From NCBI GenBank assembly GCA_002914805.1, contig JXTB01000633.1, positions 20,451-84,450 of the forward strand: a stretch of 64,000 nucleotides of DNA, given 5' to 3'. The notes under the pieces were generated by a model that did no database searches, was not told the DNA's origin, and saw only the letters and a program-made list of their open reading frames with translations. A program made the position numbers and the translations under genes. Position 1 is the stretch's first letter, and the number at the start of each line of letters is the position of its first letter. This DNA comes from Parasponia andersonii. Lineage: Eukaryota > Streptophyta > Magnoliopsida > Rosales > Cannabaceae. This document shows, piece by piece, positions 47,428-59,465 of the stretch.

Positions 47428-47718
47428 GTTATTATAGTTTTACCATATGGCCTCTGCTAGGAACTTATACAAGTTTGACATTTATTACATATCATTAAAA
47501 ACCAAAGGTTCACCCTTGTTATATGTCAACCGTTACAACAAGTAACACTTCCAACTAATTACCAAAATTGATTCCAAATTTTGGCTGTTTATTTGGGTAG
47601 AAAATCCCCCAATGCTTCTCATATTCCGGATTCTTCTGATTCTCATCAAACATAGCAAACAAATAAGCCTCAATAGGCTTCCCGGGCCTCTTCGGAGTCC
47701 CTCCCTTCACATGTTGAA
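47428..47718 (-). pseudogene. Glucanase 3' end, truncated copy B
   Basis: Nearly identical to 1-289: the 3' flank plus the last codons of the GH17 gene, with a 2-bp insertion in the flank. It breaks off at CATGTTGAA and joins the interior of the Mutator-like element. The rest of the gene, including both catalytic motifs, is missing. Confidence 0.93.
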
Positions 47719-48455
47719 TTTTTCAACAGCTCATTGAAAAATTAAAACTCAAAGAAGTTTAACTCTCCTTGAATCTCCACGTTAATCACTTTTTCCTTTT
47801 GATGAGAAAGGACTTCATTGAAAGGGGGGGGGGGGGAAAAAAACAATAAAACAACTTGCGCTAACCATCTATTATCACCATCTATGAGTTTTTGGGTTTT
47901 ACCGATTCCAAGACCGAAAATGGTTCTCACCCAACCCTCTATATCTCTTCCAAACCCAAATCCCTACTCCTTTCTAGCACCATATCCAAATAAAAAAAAG
48001 TATGGACAAGTGTTTCATGGCTTCGAAACAATGATAGTAAGATTTCGAGAGAGGAGCTCTATATCTCTTCCAAATCCAAATCCCTACTCCGCTCGAGAAT
48101 CTATGATCTGTTGACCATAAAAGTAAAATTTGATAATAGTAGTGACAATTGTGGATTTTCGAAATCCAGGTTCTGAACTTGTTGGATTTCAGATTCTTTC
48201 TATTTTTTGATATCAGGTATGAACGATTTCTTCTCTAACTAAATTTTTATCTCAAATAGAGAAAATATGGACTTCGGTTTTCTTTCTTTATGCTGCCTTT
48301 TTCTATTTTTTGACAGAATAAATGGATGGAAGTGAAACAAAGGACCAAATGTACAATACTTTTGTGAAGTTTGGGATTTAAAAGCAAAAATTTAAAAGCT
48401 GGGGACCTAAATGTCAAAGATGCTAAAGGTTGGGAATTTTTGCTACAAATTACCC
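47719..48455 (+). mobile_element. Mutator-like element, right part, copy B
   Basis: Collinear with the element in copy A but lacking its left end, lost in the deletion that cut the glucanase copy. It has no gypsy insertion, so the insertion in copy A followed the duplication. The right end TACAAATTACCC is followed by TAGCTTTAA. A run of 13 G sits at 47824-47836. Confidence 0.78.
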
Positions 48456-48464
48456 TAGCTTTAA

Positions 48465-50740
48465 TTAAACATTGATATTTATTTAGAGATTGAATTAAAG
48501 CATATTTTTGTTTGTGATCAAAATTATTAAGAATAACGTAGATCTTCTCCATCTGTTGGTTAAGATTATTAAAGTTTTTACACTTTCATTGTAATTTTAT
48601 TTTCCAAAATAAAAGACAAAAAAAAAAAACGAAAATCGACAGCATTAGTTATCCAATTAGTCAAATAGGGTTCCTTGCAGAATAGCCTTCTTTTGAAAGA
48701 GTTAGTTCCAAAAAAAAATTTCAAATAACATTGAGTTGAAAAGAAAAAAAAAATCAATAGTACCTTTTTTTTTTTTGTTAGAAAGTTGAAGGTGCTTAGC
48801 TGCCAAACCATTTCATGATTTCTTCTAAAACTTAAATATGACTAGAAAATGACAGAGACCAAGGACTATTGACTTAAATACTAGATCAGTCCCTCTCTAT
48901 TGGGAAAGTACTACCAATTCCATGTGACATTTAGTGGTGCTTTTATTCCGTATTTCAGTGGTTATTGTTTGAATTGTTAGTATTCCTTCATTTCCTCTTT
49001 TTCTTCTCTAAAAATTTAATTTATGTGGGAAAAAAAATCTGTTTTTTGTGACCAAAAAATTGTGTCCATCTTAAATATTTAAAAAAGTACTGCTTAAGTT
49101 ACGACTTGTACATCAAACTTTTTACACCAACTAATTTGTCAAACTAATTTTGCGTGACTTTAAATTACATATTCTTTAATTACAACGTTATATTGTGTAA
49201 TTTTATCCCATGTCAATTTTCTTCAACCAAAAACGTACGACGTCCAATCTTTTAATGGAAAACGAGATTTATAACAAGACAGAACCACAATTTTAAGTTT
49301 AGTTGGATTTTTTTTTTGTCAACAAATAAAACATGAGTCTGCTTATGAAAAAATAAAAAAGAATAATAAGTAATGAGAATACTATGTGTCGTTTGCAAAT
49401 TGCAACCAATTTTCAATTTTGTTTTGAATGTATTTTAGTGCATCTTGAGTCTTCGTCTATATGAACACGTCACTTATTTCACTATCGTTAGTGCTTTATG
49501 AAATTAACATGTCACGTTTAATCCCATTGACAAAAACTTGCAGTGGTAGAGGTCGATATCAAGACACCCTAACATTCTTTAGCGTGATCTGCTTAAGTGA
49601 CAAATACATCGTTTTACTGTTTTAGTAAATATCAACCATTGACTGTTTTCAGTATAAATCAACCATTTACTGTTGTCAAACAAATGTTGCATTTTAAAGA
49701 TAGGGCACCAATTTACTCCTCACGGTATATTATGAGAAATAAATAAGTGTTTATTATATTTGAAATAAGTAAAGTTCAAATGTTCAATGATAGTGAGAAA
49801 CACAAATATTTTCAATAACCCTTTAAAATAAAATAAAATTTTTTAACAATTCCTTTGAGAAAATTGAGGAAAATGACAGTAATTTGTTCAAACTACAGCA
49901 AATTAGTTTTTTTCGCCAAAAAATAGTTCCAAACTACCAAAAAAATCGTACCAAATTACCAAAAGAATATTGTAAAAGTACGAGAAAGTCTCTCCAACTG
50001 GCAATCAAAATTTACCATTTCAGCCCATGCTTTTACCCTTTCCTATTATTATATTGATTTGTTTTTATTTATTATATTGAGTTGTTTTTATTTTTTATCC
50101 GAAAGTTGTACTTTTCACAATTTTTGAGGAGTTTGTCATTTAGCTTAACCGGTTAAAATAACTTGCTATAGGCCTTTATTGTCTGTCTTTTAGTGTGGGA
50201 TTTAGTCTCCCATAAGGACACTGAGGGATTGAATGATTTGCTTTCAAGAAAATATTTCATAAATCTAAGTCCAGAAATAATCAAAAACAAATTAGAACAA
50301 CACCAGGGGCTCAAAATTAAGCGCATTCACCACAGAATGTTTTGAGCCTTCTTTAAACAAAATGTTAAATTATACGGATAACATCTCAAGTTGAAAGTAT
50401 TGAGCACTTGAATCCTTTCAGCACTTGAATTACAACATACTTTATTTCGTTTGGAAACAGTTTTATTGATGGAAGGTAGAAGCATCTCTATTCCACCACT
50501 TTGTCTTCCCTATGTTTCCCCAAAAAAAAAATAATCAAAATAAAAATATTTTTCATTAAAAATACAATTATATTTCCCGAAAACATAATAAAAACAAAAA
50601 TAATTTTCACTAAGAATGCAAAGAAGCATTAAGCCAGAATGTAGCTTACTAACAAAAACTAATAATCTGGTAGTCATGAAATTTATCTGAATTGGTCAAA
50701 ACAATGAATTATAAACCCCATGCATAGAAAAGGTGTAAGC
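48465..50740. other. Intergenic DNA, copy B
   Basis: Matches 12306-13549 and then 21171-22110 without the copia element between them. The pre-insertion sequence is read at about 49714-49725 (CACCAATTTACTCC). No supported gene. Confidence 0.8.
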
Positions 50741-50741
50741 T

Positions 50742-50960
50742 CTATAAGCATACTTTAATCCCTGCTTGCTTACCTTCAGCAAAGCCAATTTTATTGCTGC
50801 TTCCACAAGTAGAGACCTTTATGACAAATTGAAGATGCAAATTATCAATTCGATTAATCGCCAAAGGAGCTGATATGCAGTTAAATGCCATAGCATGAGG
50901 GATCTTCAAGGATGGAGAAACTTCAAAGCTCACATCAATCAGACAGCATCTTCAGTCACA
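50742..50960 (-). other. Open frame downstream of RecA, copy B partner of 22112-22336
   Basis: Same open frame as in copy A with a few amino-acid changes and the same splice-donor-like AAGGTAAGC. It starts about 150 bp after the RecA stop codon. 3' UTR or an additional exon; product unknown. Confidence 0.3.
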
Positions 50961-51111
50961 TTCAGCTCAAGCAAACTCTAATAGTTGAGACAATAATATG
51001 AAAATCTTTTAACTTCCATCAGCACCACAAGATTGAATGTGTATCATGTCCTTGCATGTTGAGATGATCAGTATTGGGTGTAACTTGTTCGTTCCATATA
51101 CCCCAACACTC

Positions 51112-54100
51112 TCAGCTGGTCTCGAACAGCAATTTCCTTAAGAGACTGACTATCTTATCAAAAATCACTTCATTTTCAGCTAGATAACTCTCAGCTGCTT
51201 GAGCATTACTGAAAGCTTTCCCTTCTATAAGGTATCTGTTTCCTTCTTTCACAATGACTCCATGTTCACAAGCTAAATCCAACACATCAGATTCGCGGCA
51301 AAAGCCTCCGCCAAAGCGTAATCCCAATTCCGCTTTTTTCATCGCCGGTGCCAGTTTATTTTTCACTACTTGAACACTTATCCCTAGACCAGTAACCTAC
51401 TTTAAATGAAAGAAAGAAAAACCAATGGGTTAACAAGGAAACAGTACATAAAGTAGATAACAGTACATAAAGGTTGCAGCTGTCCAAATTATGATAATTT
51501 ACTTGGTTACTTTGATCTCAAACACACACACACACACAAACAAAAACAAAAACAAAAAAACAAAAAACAAAAAAACAAAACAAAACGAAACCATCCAGAC
51601 ATAAGCATGCAAGCTGCTTATGATTAAAGTTATGACTTCATATTTACCAAAAAGATAAATAGAATGAATAGGGGGCCTCTATGACTCTAACTAGGTATAA
51701 TTTCATCATGGTTGTCAATGAAAAAGGCACTAACTGGACCAAGGCACAACCATATTTGACCAAAAAACATGTGGAAAATTTCCTTCGAGAGTCAAGCCCA
51801 GAATCACACAATAGCTCTAGAGAATACAATAACAGGAGGAAACTGTATTTCCAAGAGAAAAGTTGACGTAGAAATGAAGCATACATTTGCACGAAAGCTC
51901 TTAAACAACAGCAGCATGCTTGCCGTGAAAAAGCATATCTTAAGATATCATGCATTCTTACCTCATTCTCAACCTTAAGCAGTCCAGCTTTTTTAAGCCT
52001 CAACCGTACAGCCGCATAGAATTTCAAGGCATTCCCACCACAAGTGTATTCATCCATACATTCAAAACCTTTGCTTGATTTTGAACTGAATCGAACCTGA
52101 AAGGTGAAGATACTATTAGATAGTAAATTTCATTTCTCCTCATATACATACCCAAAAAGAGAAAGGCTTTAACCTGATTAACTAAAACAATAAGTGTTTT
52201 AGAATTGCATAGTGAATAATGTATTTTACGAAGGGCTTGGGTCATTATTCTCGACTGTATATCTTTCCTTACACCACCAAGTGAAACATCAATTTCACGT
52301 TGGGGTATGAGGGCAGCTACCTGAAAAATATGAACATGCCAGAAATTAACATGATTATTCAAACATCCAGAATAGGACTAAACGAAAATCTATATTCTTA
52401 ACTAGAGAAAATACTATTAATCAAGCAAGGCAAAGAAAGAGACTTCTGAATACAAACGCTCGAAACTAAATAACAGTAAGACTTATCAATCATTTTTACA
52501 GAACTCCAAAATGTGCCGCCTTGTTCAAGAGAGAAATTCACGAAAGCATGATGCTTGATATAACACACGTCCTTCTATATATATATTTCCTCAGTTCCTA
52601 AGCATAATAAATTCCATTACCTAGTAAGTTTTCTTTTATTACTGCAAAAGATACATTTCATCACCCGTAAAGTTATTCAACAGCCAAAAAACAAATAAAA
52701 AACCATCAATAAGAACGAATCACTCACACTATCAACCACAATGACATCTATGGATCCACTTTTAGTAAGAGTGTCAACTGCACTAAGCAGATTTTCAGCA
52801 GAATTGGGATGTGAAATAAGAAGATTTTGTGTGTCTACGCCCATAGATTCAGCAAGAGAAGGGTCCATTGCATTCTCTACATCAAAATAAGCACAAACTC
52901 CTGCAAACGAAATTGAGTGAGTCTAACAATAATTGATGAAAAGAGACGGGATCTAAACCAGGATAAAGAACCAATGGAAGTAAATTGTTAAGGTAGCAAG
53001 TATATATCTGAATGACCATTCATCCCACGAGTAAGAGTAATAAATTCAAAGTAGAGGAACAGTAGTCCAATTGCCTGAATCTTTTAGTTAAAAGTATTTA
53101 TTGCATTTCCTATCTCTATAAATGCTACAACAAAGTTAGTGCGCACCTCCAACCTTTTGAGCTTCCCTAATAATGTGAAGTGCAAGTGTGGTCTTCCCCG
53201 ATGCTTCTTGACCATAAATTTCAACAAACCTACCCTATAAAGGATGAACAACAATAATAGTAACGAATATAAGCAAACAGCAACAACAATTAGGATATCA
53301 AACATAAGTAAGCAACAAACCTTTGGTAATCCTCCAATTCCAAGAGCTAGATCAAGCTTCAATGAGCCTGTAGATATCACAGGCACACGTCTAATGCCAA
53401 AAAACCGCTGTAAAGACAATGATGATTCTCTATCAAATTCACCAGAAAGCCGTGAAAGAGCCAAATGTAATGCAGCATCTTTCTCAGTTGATTTAGCATC
53501 ATCATGGAATCCATCATGTTCAAATTCTGAAAGTTCCACTGGAAAATTGTAAAATTTAAGAAACTAAGAATTAGGGGAAAAACAAGGGACAAAACAAAGC
53601 CCCTACTGAAGCTCAATTGAATACCAAAGAAGCACCAACAAAATTTCAAATAAGTACTACCAAAGTTCTGCAGGCAAATATCAAGTGGTTTAGCATGGGT
53701 GAGATCAAGCAGGACCTACATTAACTTACCAGCAATTCATGCGTGTATATAGACACATCAAACAACTCAACAGGAAGGAAGGAAGAGAGAGAGGGAGAGA
53801 GAGAGAGAGAGAGAAGAGGAATGCTACCTATTTATATTTGCACATATATATGCATGTATGGATGTGTATACTATAGCATAGTTTTTCCACTTTATTTTAA
53901 ATCAAACGACAAATATTTGCACACATATTGTCTATATTTGAAAGTCTACATCTGCAGCATTGAACAAATCCTGCAGATGTTTAACATTATTTATAAAGAA
54001 AAATATGTAAAAACATGTTTCCATCGAGGCAGAACAACTATTGTGTCTTATTTGTCACGCAGATATATATGTGTGTGTGTGTGTGTGTTTGTGTCTGTCT

Positions 54101-55579
54101 GTCTGTCTGTCTATGAGATGAAGAGAGAAGCACAGAGAGCTATTTACCTGTAGAAGAAAGACAACGACTGTTCTTGCCTAAAGAGTTGATTGCATGTATT
54201 CCTCCTTTCTGGGGAAAAGTGAAATAAAACCGAGACAAACTAACAAGATTAAAAACACTATTAAAGTACTCTATGTAGAAATATTTTAGAAACCAACAAT
54301 TACTTTGAGGCAATATAATCACGAGACCAACTCTAAGGGCATGTTTGCTAATCCGCAATGGAGAGGAAAGAGAAAGAGAAAGGGAAAGGCTTTCCTTTTC
54401 ACGTGTTTACATACCAATTAGTTACACATGAAAGAAAATTATAACCCTCCCCACTCATATTTCTTATTCCCCTTCATTCCACTCTATTCCCTTTCCCCTT
54501 TATTCACTCTTCACTCATTCCCTTTACGGATTGATAAAGGTGGCCTAACTCCCGTCCAAACTCCAGTAAAATAAATTAGAAGAACATACTAGTACAGCCA
54601 CGGTTGTCATTTATATGGACGATCAAATGTATTCTTGAACCTAGATTCTATGTTTCAATAAAAGTCTACATTTCAAAAGTTGGGAAACATATCTGTTGAA
54701 AGCCACCAATTGAATTATAATGTAGAAAGCCTCTTCACAAGCTAAAAAAAAGTGCCTATCTTCAATTATTGAATGAAGATTGGGGGGCGAAGGTAAGGAA
54801 AGGAACCAGAGCCAAATTTTGGTCCCCTAAATAAGAAGAGAAATTTTGATTATTTACTTGAGGGAATTCTCACAAAAATTCAAGTATCAGTTCATCTACT
54901 TTTCAAACAGAAGCTATTTTGAAAATGCATATTGCTGTACAATGAACTAATAACAAATAAATAGCTAAAGTAAGAACCAACTAGAAAATGGACAGTAATT
55001 TGCAGGCTGTTTTAATGGCTAAGAAGACCCAATAACCTACTTTTATATATTTTACATTGTAATGCTCACACACAAATAGTTTAGACTTTCCTTTGAAACC
55101 CAAGTAAACCCTTTTCACAAAAGCACCTGATTCTCAAGTAGCAGAATGTGTAGGCATCTTAATAAGATAGACCACTGAAAAAGAAAAATTCCAGATTAAA
55201 TGCTTTATTGGCCAGTAAGCAGTGGAGCCACATTAGGCAATACCAAACAATAGATTTTTTTCCCCTCAAAAATGAAAAACTTTCTTCCTATCAGGGAAAA
55301 AAAATGAAAAACTCTCTGAAGGTGCTTAAAGAAATGAAATTTTCTGCATTGAGATTTCTTCCAGCTTGCAGCAAAATTCAAATCTCTTTAAAGCAGATGT
55401 AACTAAAATATAAAGAAATAAACCAAATCTTCAAATATCTATGACTCCATGAGAGAGGATGAGGGAGAGAAAGAGACCTTGAGTACAGAGCAGAGTATGG
55501 ACGAAACTGAAGGTCCCTGAAAAGCTCTGAGAGGAAGACGATGAGCAACCGGAATTGAAAACGCAGAGAAGAACACCAT
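51112..55579 (-). CDS. RecA-family recombinase, organellar, eight exons
   Basis: DNA strand-exchange ATPase for organelle recombination and repair. Exons (minus): 55478-55579, 54148-54208, 53321-53538, 53147-53234, 52728-52900, 52174-52320, 51962-52096, 51112-51396. All junctions are GT-AG and phases agree; the product is 402 aa. Residues 1 to about 50 ([20 protein letters not shown]...) are basic and serine-rich, a likely transit peptide. Walker A GQEASGKT is at 135-142, the catalytic Glu is in FDVENAMDP (about 165), Walker B is VIVVDS (209-214), and the DNA-binding loop 2 region ends CGGNALKFY (282-290). Loop 2 appears about three residues longer than in E. coli RecA. It most resembles the plant RECA2/RECA3 mitochondrial group, but I cannot choose between them. 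Introns carry GT, GA and AC microsatellites. A decayed copy lies at 22507-23467. Confidence 0.92.
51521..51592. repeat. (CA)n and CAAAAA-rich tract in RecA intron 7
   Basis: ACACACACACACACAC followed by repeated CAAAAA units. Simple sequence between exons 7 and 8, with no coding content. Confidence 0.8.
53539..54147. repeat. Microsatellites in RecA intron 2
   Basis: A (GA)n tract lies at about 53784-53816, (GT)n at about 54068-54087 and (TCTG)n at about 54093-54113. Frames called across them are artefacts. Confidence 0.8.
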
Positions 55580-55757
55580 TTTTGCTTTGAGGGTCTGTCT
55601 GTCAAGTCAGGGATTTTCCATTTAAACCCCAACTTCGAAGTTCGTCTTTTGCTTCTTCTTCCTTTTTGTCCGTTGCTTGTATTTGCAGTTTTGCCCCTTT
55701 CTTTCCTACTATTCGCTGACGGCCTCGTTCATTTTCCATTTTTTTTACCCTTTTTTT

Positions 55758-56270
55758 GGGTTAATAGCATAAATGGTCCCTGAATTATCCAAAATGGTAA
55801 TTTAGCCCTCAAAGTTCTAATTATAGCATTTAAGCCCCAAATTTTTTAGATTCTAAAGTAACTTAGTCTTTAGATTGTTTAAATTACAATTTATTATTAA
55901 TTTTTTTAATTAAAAATATGCATGATGAGCATGTGGTAGTATCTTAAAGTATATTTAAAAAATAATTTAAGAATTTTAAGCATAAAAAGAATAATCATAG
56001 AAAAATTTTTAACTAAATCTATAGCTCTAAGAATTCTAAAAACTGCAGATAATATCTATTTCATTCTCTTTAAATCCTTTTGCTCAGTTTATTTTAACTT
56101 AAATATATTTTGAGATGTTATAATATATTTCTCACGTGTGTTTTTTATCATAAATTTAACAACAGGCTGTAATTTAGATAATTTAAGAATCAAATTTCTT
56201 TAAATCGGAAAGTATAGGAGCTTAATTAGCACAAATTGGATAGTTCAAAGACTATTTGTGCCATAAACCC
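55758..56270. mobile_element. MITE of Mutator type upstream of RecA
   Basis: Terminal inverted repeats: GGGTTAATAGCATAAATGGT at the left, and the reverse of GACTATTTGTGCCATAAACCC at the right. Both sides are T runs (7 and 8 T), consistent with a T-rich target duplication. 513 bp, no coding. Its near end is about 180 bp from the RecA start codon, so it lies in the promoter region. Confidence 0.72.
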
Positions 56271-56525
56271 TTTTTTTTCATTTTTAACCTCTTTGTCATA
56301 TTTTATTGGAAACACTAAGAGATACATACGATATTTTGAAGGGATATTATCATTTGTATATATTGTATTTTGACACTTTATTCAAATTAGAGATAAAAGT
56401 CAATCACTTCGATCGATTTTTTCTATTTTTCGATCCGTTCTTTGTGTAAAATTTTTTAGAAGTTAAAACCAAAACTGGTCGTAGAAATATGTAACACCGA
56501 ACAAAACCAAATTTTTGGTTTTCGG

Positions 56526-59465
56526 TATAACACCCTCTAACTTATCTATAAGACTATATAGATCCATTAGGAAGTTTATTTTTTTCATAAGCTATAACTG
56601 TAGTTTTGCAAAAAGGTGGGCCAATTTAAACATTGAAAACTCTAAAACAAAAGAAATTGTGTGGCATTACTTTTTGAAAATATCTTTACAAAATGTACAA
56701 CTAAAAAATCCTTATCAATTTATCTTACCATCAGCAGTAATATTTACAACACACCAAAATATCAAGATACAAAGAAAATATCGCCTATAAATCAAACTCG
56801 TCTATGTTTGTATAATCATGACGACAAGAAAGCGTGCTAGCCATCCAGCAACTCTATACATCATATATCTCCTCACCTGTACCAAATGAACTAAATGAGC
56901 TAATGCTCAATAAGTAAAGATCATAGATGTTCATGAACATATTTCATACAAAAACTTTATTGAAATTCCCGTTGTACTCTTCTTTTCATAACTTTTCATT
57001 TTGATGCACTTTTCTTAAAAAAAAATATTTTTTATAGGGCTCCTGAGTATACTATAAAGTCAAGACAGTCGGTAGATCGTGCCTATTTATGCAGGAAGGA
57101 AACACATGGCCAATGCAAACCATCCCTACCCAACGCAGACCGACTAAGTATTGTATCTTATATAACTTATAGTATAATGTTCAATCCTGGTAATCAGTAG
57201 GTCATGCCTACTTATGTGGGAAGGATGCATGTGTAATCCATACCTACCCAACACGGATAAACTAATATAATGCACTTAAAATATATCTCGTAAAATCAGT
57301 ACAATGGCACTATATTGAATCCAATGTGTGGAAAAACTTGACTTCCTTTAAAATCATGCTTAAATGATCACGCCATGCTCGTGTCTTCTGTAAATTTTAT
57401 AGCAACAATATAAATAACATATAATTAAAATAATATACATAAGCATGTAGGAAAACATATTGTATCTATTACTATTCTTATAAAGTAGTTAAAATAAGTC
57501 TTTACTTACCTTGTGTCTGATAGAATAGATAGTGAAAAGAGTCAGTATCCTCTATGGCGAGGTATGTGGAAGACCTGAGAAGAATTTCATTACTAAAATG
57601 ATTACTACAATGTAAAATGCTTAAAAAAATGACCACAAGACTGAAATCACAACTTTCACAAAATCAGGAAATCTAATCATAAAATGAACCAAAATAGCAC
57701 ATACTTTCGTAAAACCTAGTCCATTTGCTTCTAAATAGTACTATTTAGTTTTATAAATATTTGGACAGACCTTCCTTATTTTTTAAACATTCCCACATGA
57801 TTTAAATCATGGTTTTAAACATACAATAATATTTTACAATCTCATTCCCACATATACATCTCAAAGAAAATCATTTAGAACATCCAAGGTGTACTTGAAT
57901 TTCTTTAGTTTAGACAAAGTTTAAAACTACTTTTATACTTTTCTATCGCCACAATCAGCAACCAAACAAATACATTTACATAGTGAGATCAACAAAATAA
58001 ACATTCCAAGTTTAAGAAATTAGATTACAAATATAGAAACTTAATCTACTACACATAAAAATACTTAACTCCATAAATAGCAAACTTTGGGGTTTTAGGT
58101 CTAATTTTAATCCTCTACTTAAATTTTATTTTTCCAATAATATATAAGTGTTCCTATGATCACTATTCATCAAATAATATCTTTATTTTATGAGCTGAAA
58201 CAAAAGAAATTAACTACAAATTCAAAATCCTACATAGAGCTCACCTTGACTAGTTTGAGCTTTTACTGAAGCTCTTGCCTTCTACCTCCACCAAATTTAT
58301 TCTCAAGGCTTTGAAACTGATTTTACGATTCAAGATAGCCTAGAGGAACTTTTATTTAAGTTGTATCAAGTGGAGAATTGAAATAATAAAACAAAACCTA
58401 GGAAGAAGAACTAGTAGAATTACATTGACTAGTTTTGACCTATCTTACTTTCTTCATTTCTAATTTGAGTTTTACTACTTGAAAACTCTTGGAATTAATT
58501 GAGAGGAATTGAGAGAAGTCTAAAGAAGAGCTAGGGAGTTTCAAGTCACGTCTGGAGAGAAAAGAGAAGAAAATGACCAGATTTGATCTAAAAGTGATAC
58601 TTAATGACTAAGAAATGGCATAACTTAAGTTATATAGGGTATTTTGGGTATTTTGGGTATTTTGTACCTTACTTTCCATATGTCCAATTCTAAAATATCC
58701 TAAGCATACTCACCACATTACTGGTCAATCCCATATACCCAAGTGTTGACCAAAATGATGAAACTTAGCTTAGAAGATGAAAATTAGTCATACTTTGACC
58801 TATAATCCTATATAGTCAACCTTATTATAATCTGGTGGAACCTAATCCCATAACCAAATATTATACATAAAAATAAGTCAATTAGACTCCAGTTAATAAT
58901 GCAAATGTAGTATCAATGCCTAATTATTAGAATGCGTAAAATTAACATTACGCGATTAAGCTAAGTCTAAGCTAACTTAGTGTAATTAAACACAGTTTAA
59001 TACAATGACTACCACCATGTGCTTACCTGGGGCTGACAAATAAAATGCTATAAATGAGTCCTTAACATTAAATTAAAGTTATTTGACATATTAAACACAT
59101 AGTGGATTTGGCTCCGAAAAATATGAAAAATACATTTTACCGAAAACTACAATTTGACCAAGTTATCAATAGACATTATCTTAATACATGTGCGTATAGT
59201 ATTACTATTCATGAATATATATTCTTTGTTTCTTTCACACACCAAGTTCTCTCTCTATCTCTCTCTCTCTCTGAGGGTACTGAGCATCTATACTGAATGG
59301 GAGCACTTCAACAAATATTAGTACAATAATATAGATTGAAAGCATTTAACAATCAAAATGAGCAATTTACCATAAAATTTGATACTAGTTACTTAATATG
59401 TTTATTATGTAATATGAACATGTTTATTATTGGCTTATTATGATGTGAGAATCTTGGGCATCACA
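56526..59465 (-). repeat. 3' LTR of the terminal gypsy element
   Basis: 2940 bp, unusually long. On the minus strand it starts TGTGATGCCCAAG. The outer end is TATAACACC where the partner has TGTAACACT. No coding frames. Confidence 0.82.

Noticed and set aside
47742-48114. Frames over the poly(G) run
   Set aside because: They fall in the Mutator-like element remnant and include homopolymer sequence.
51644-52057. Long frame extending RecA exon 7 to 137 codons
   Set aside because: It runs past a consensus splice donor (GAG|GTAAGA) into intron 7; exon 7 ends at 51962.
53743-54153. 136-codon plus-strand frame
   Set aside because: It lies in RecA intron 2 and is built from GA, GT and TCTG microsatellites.
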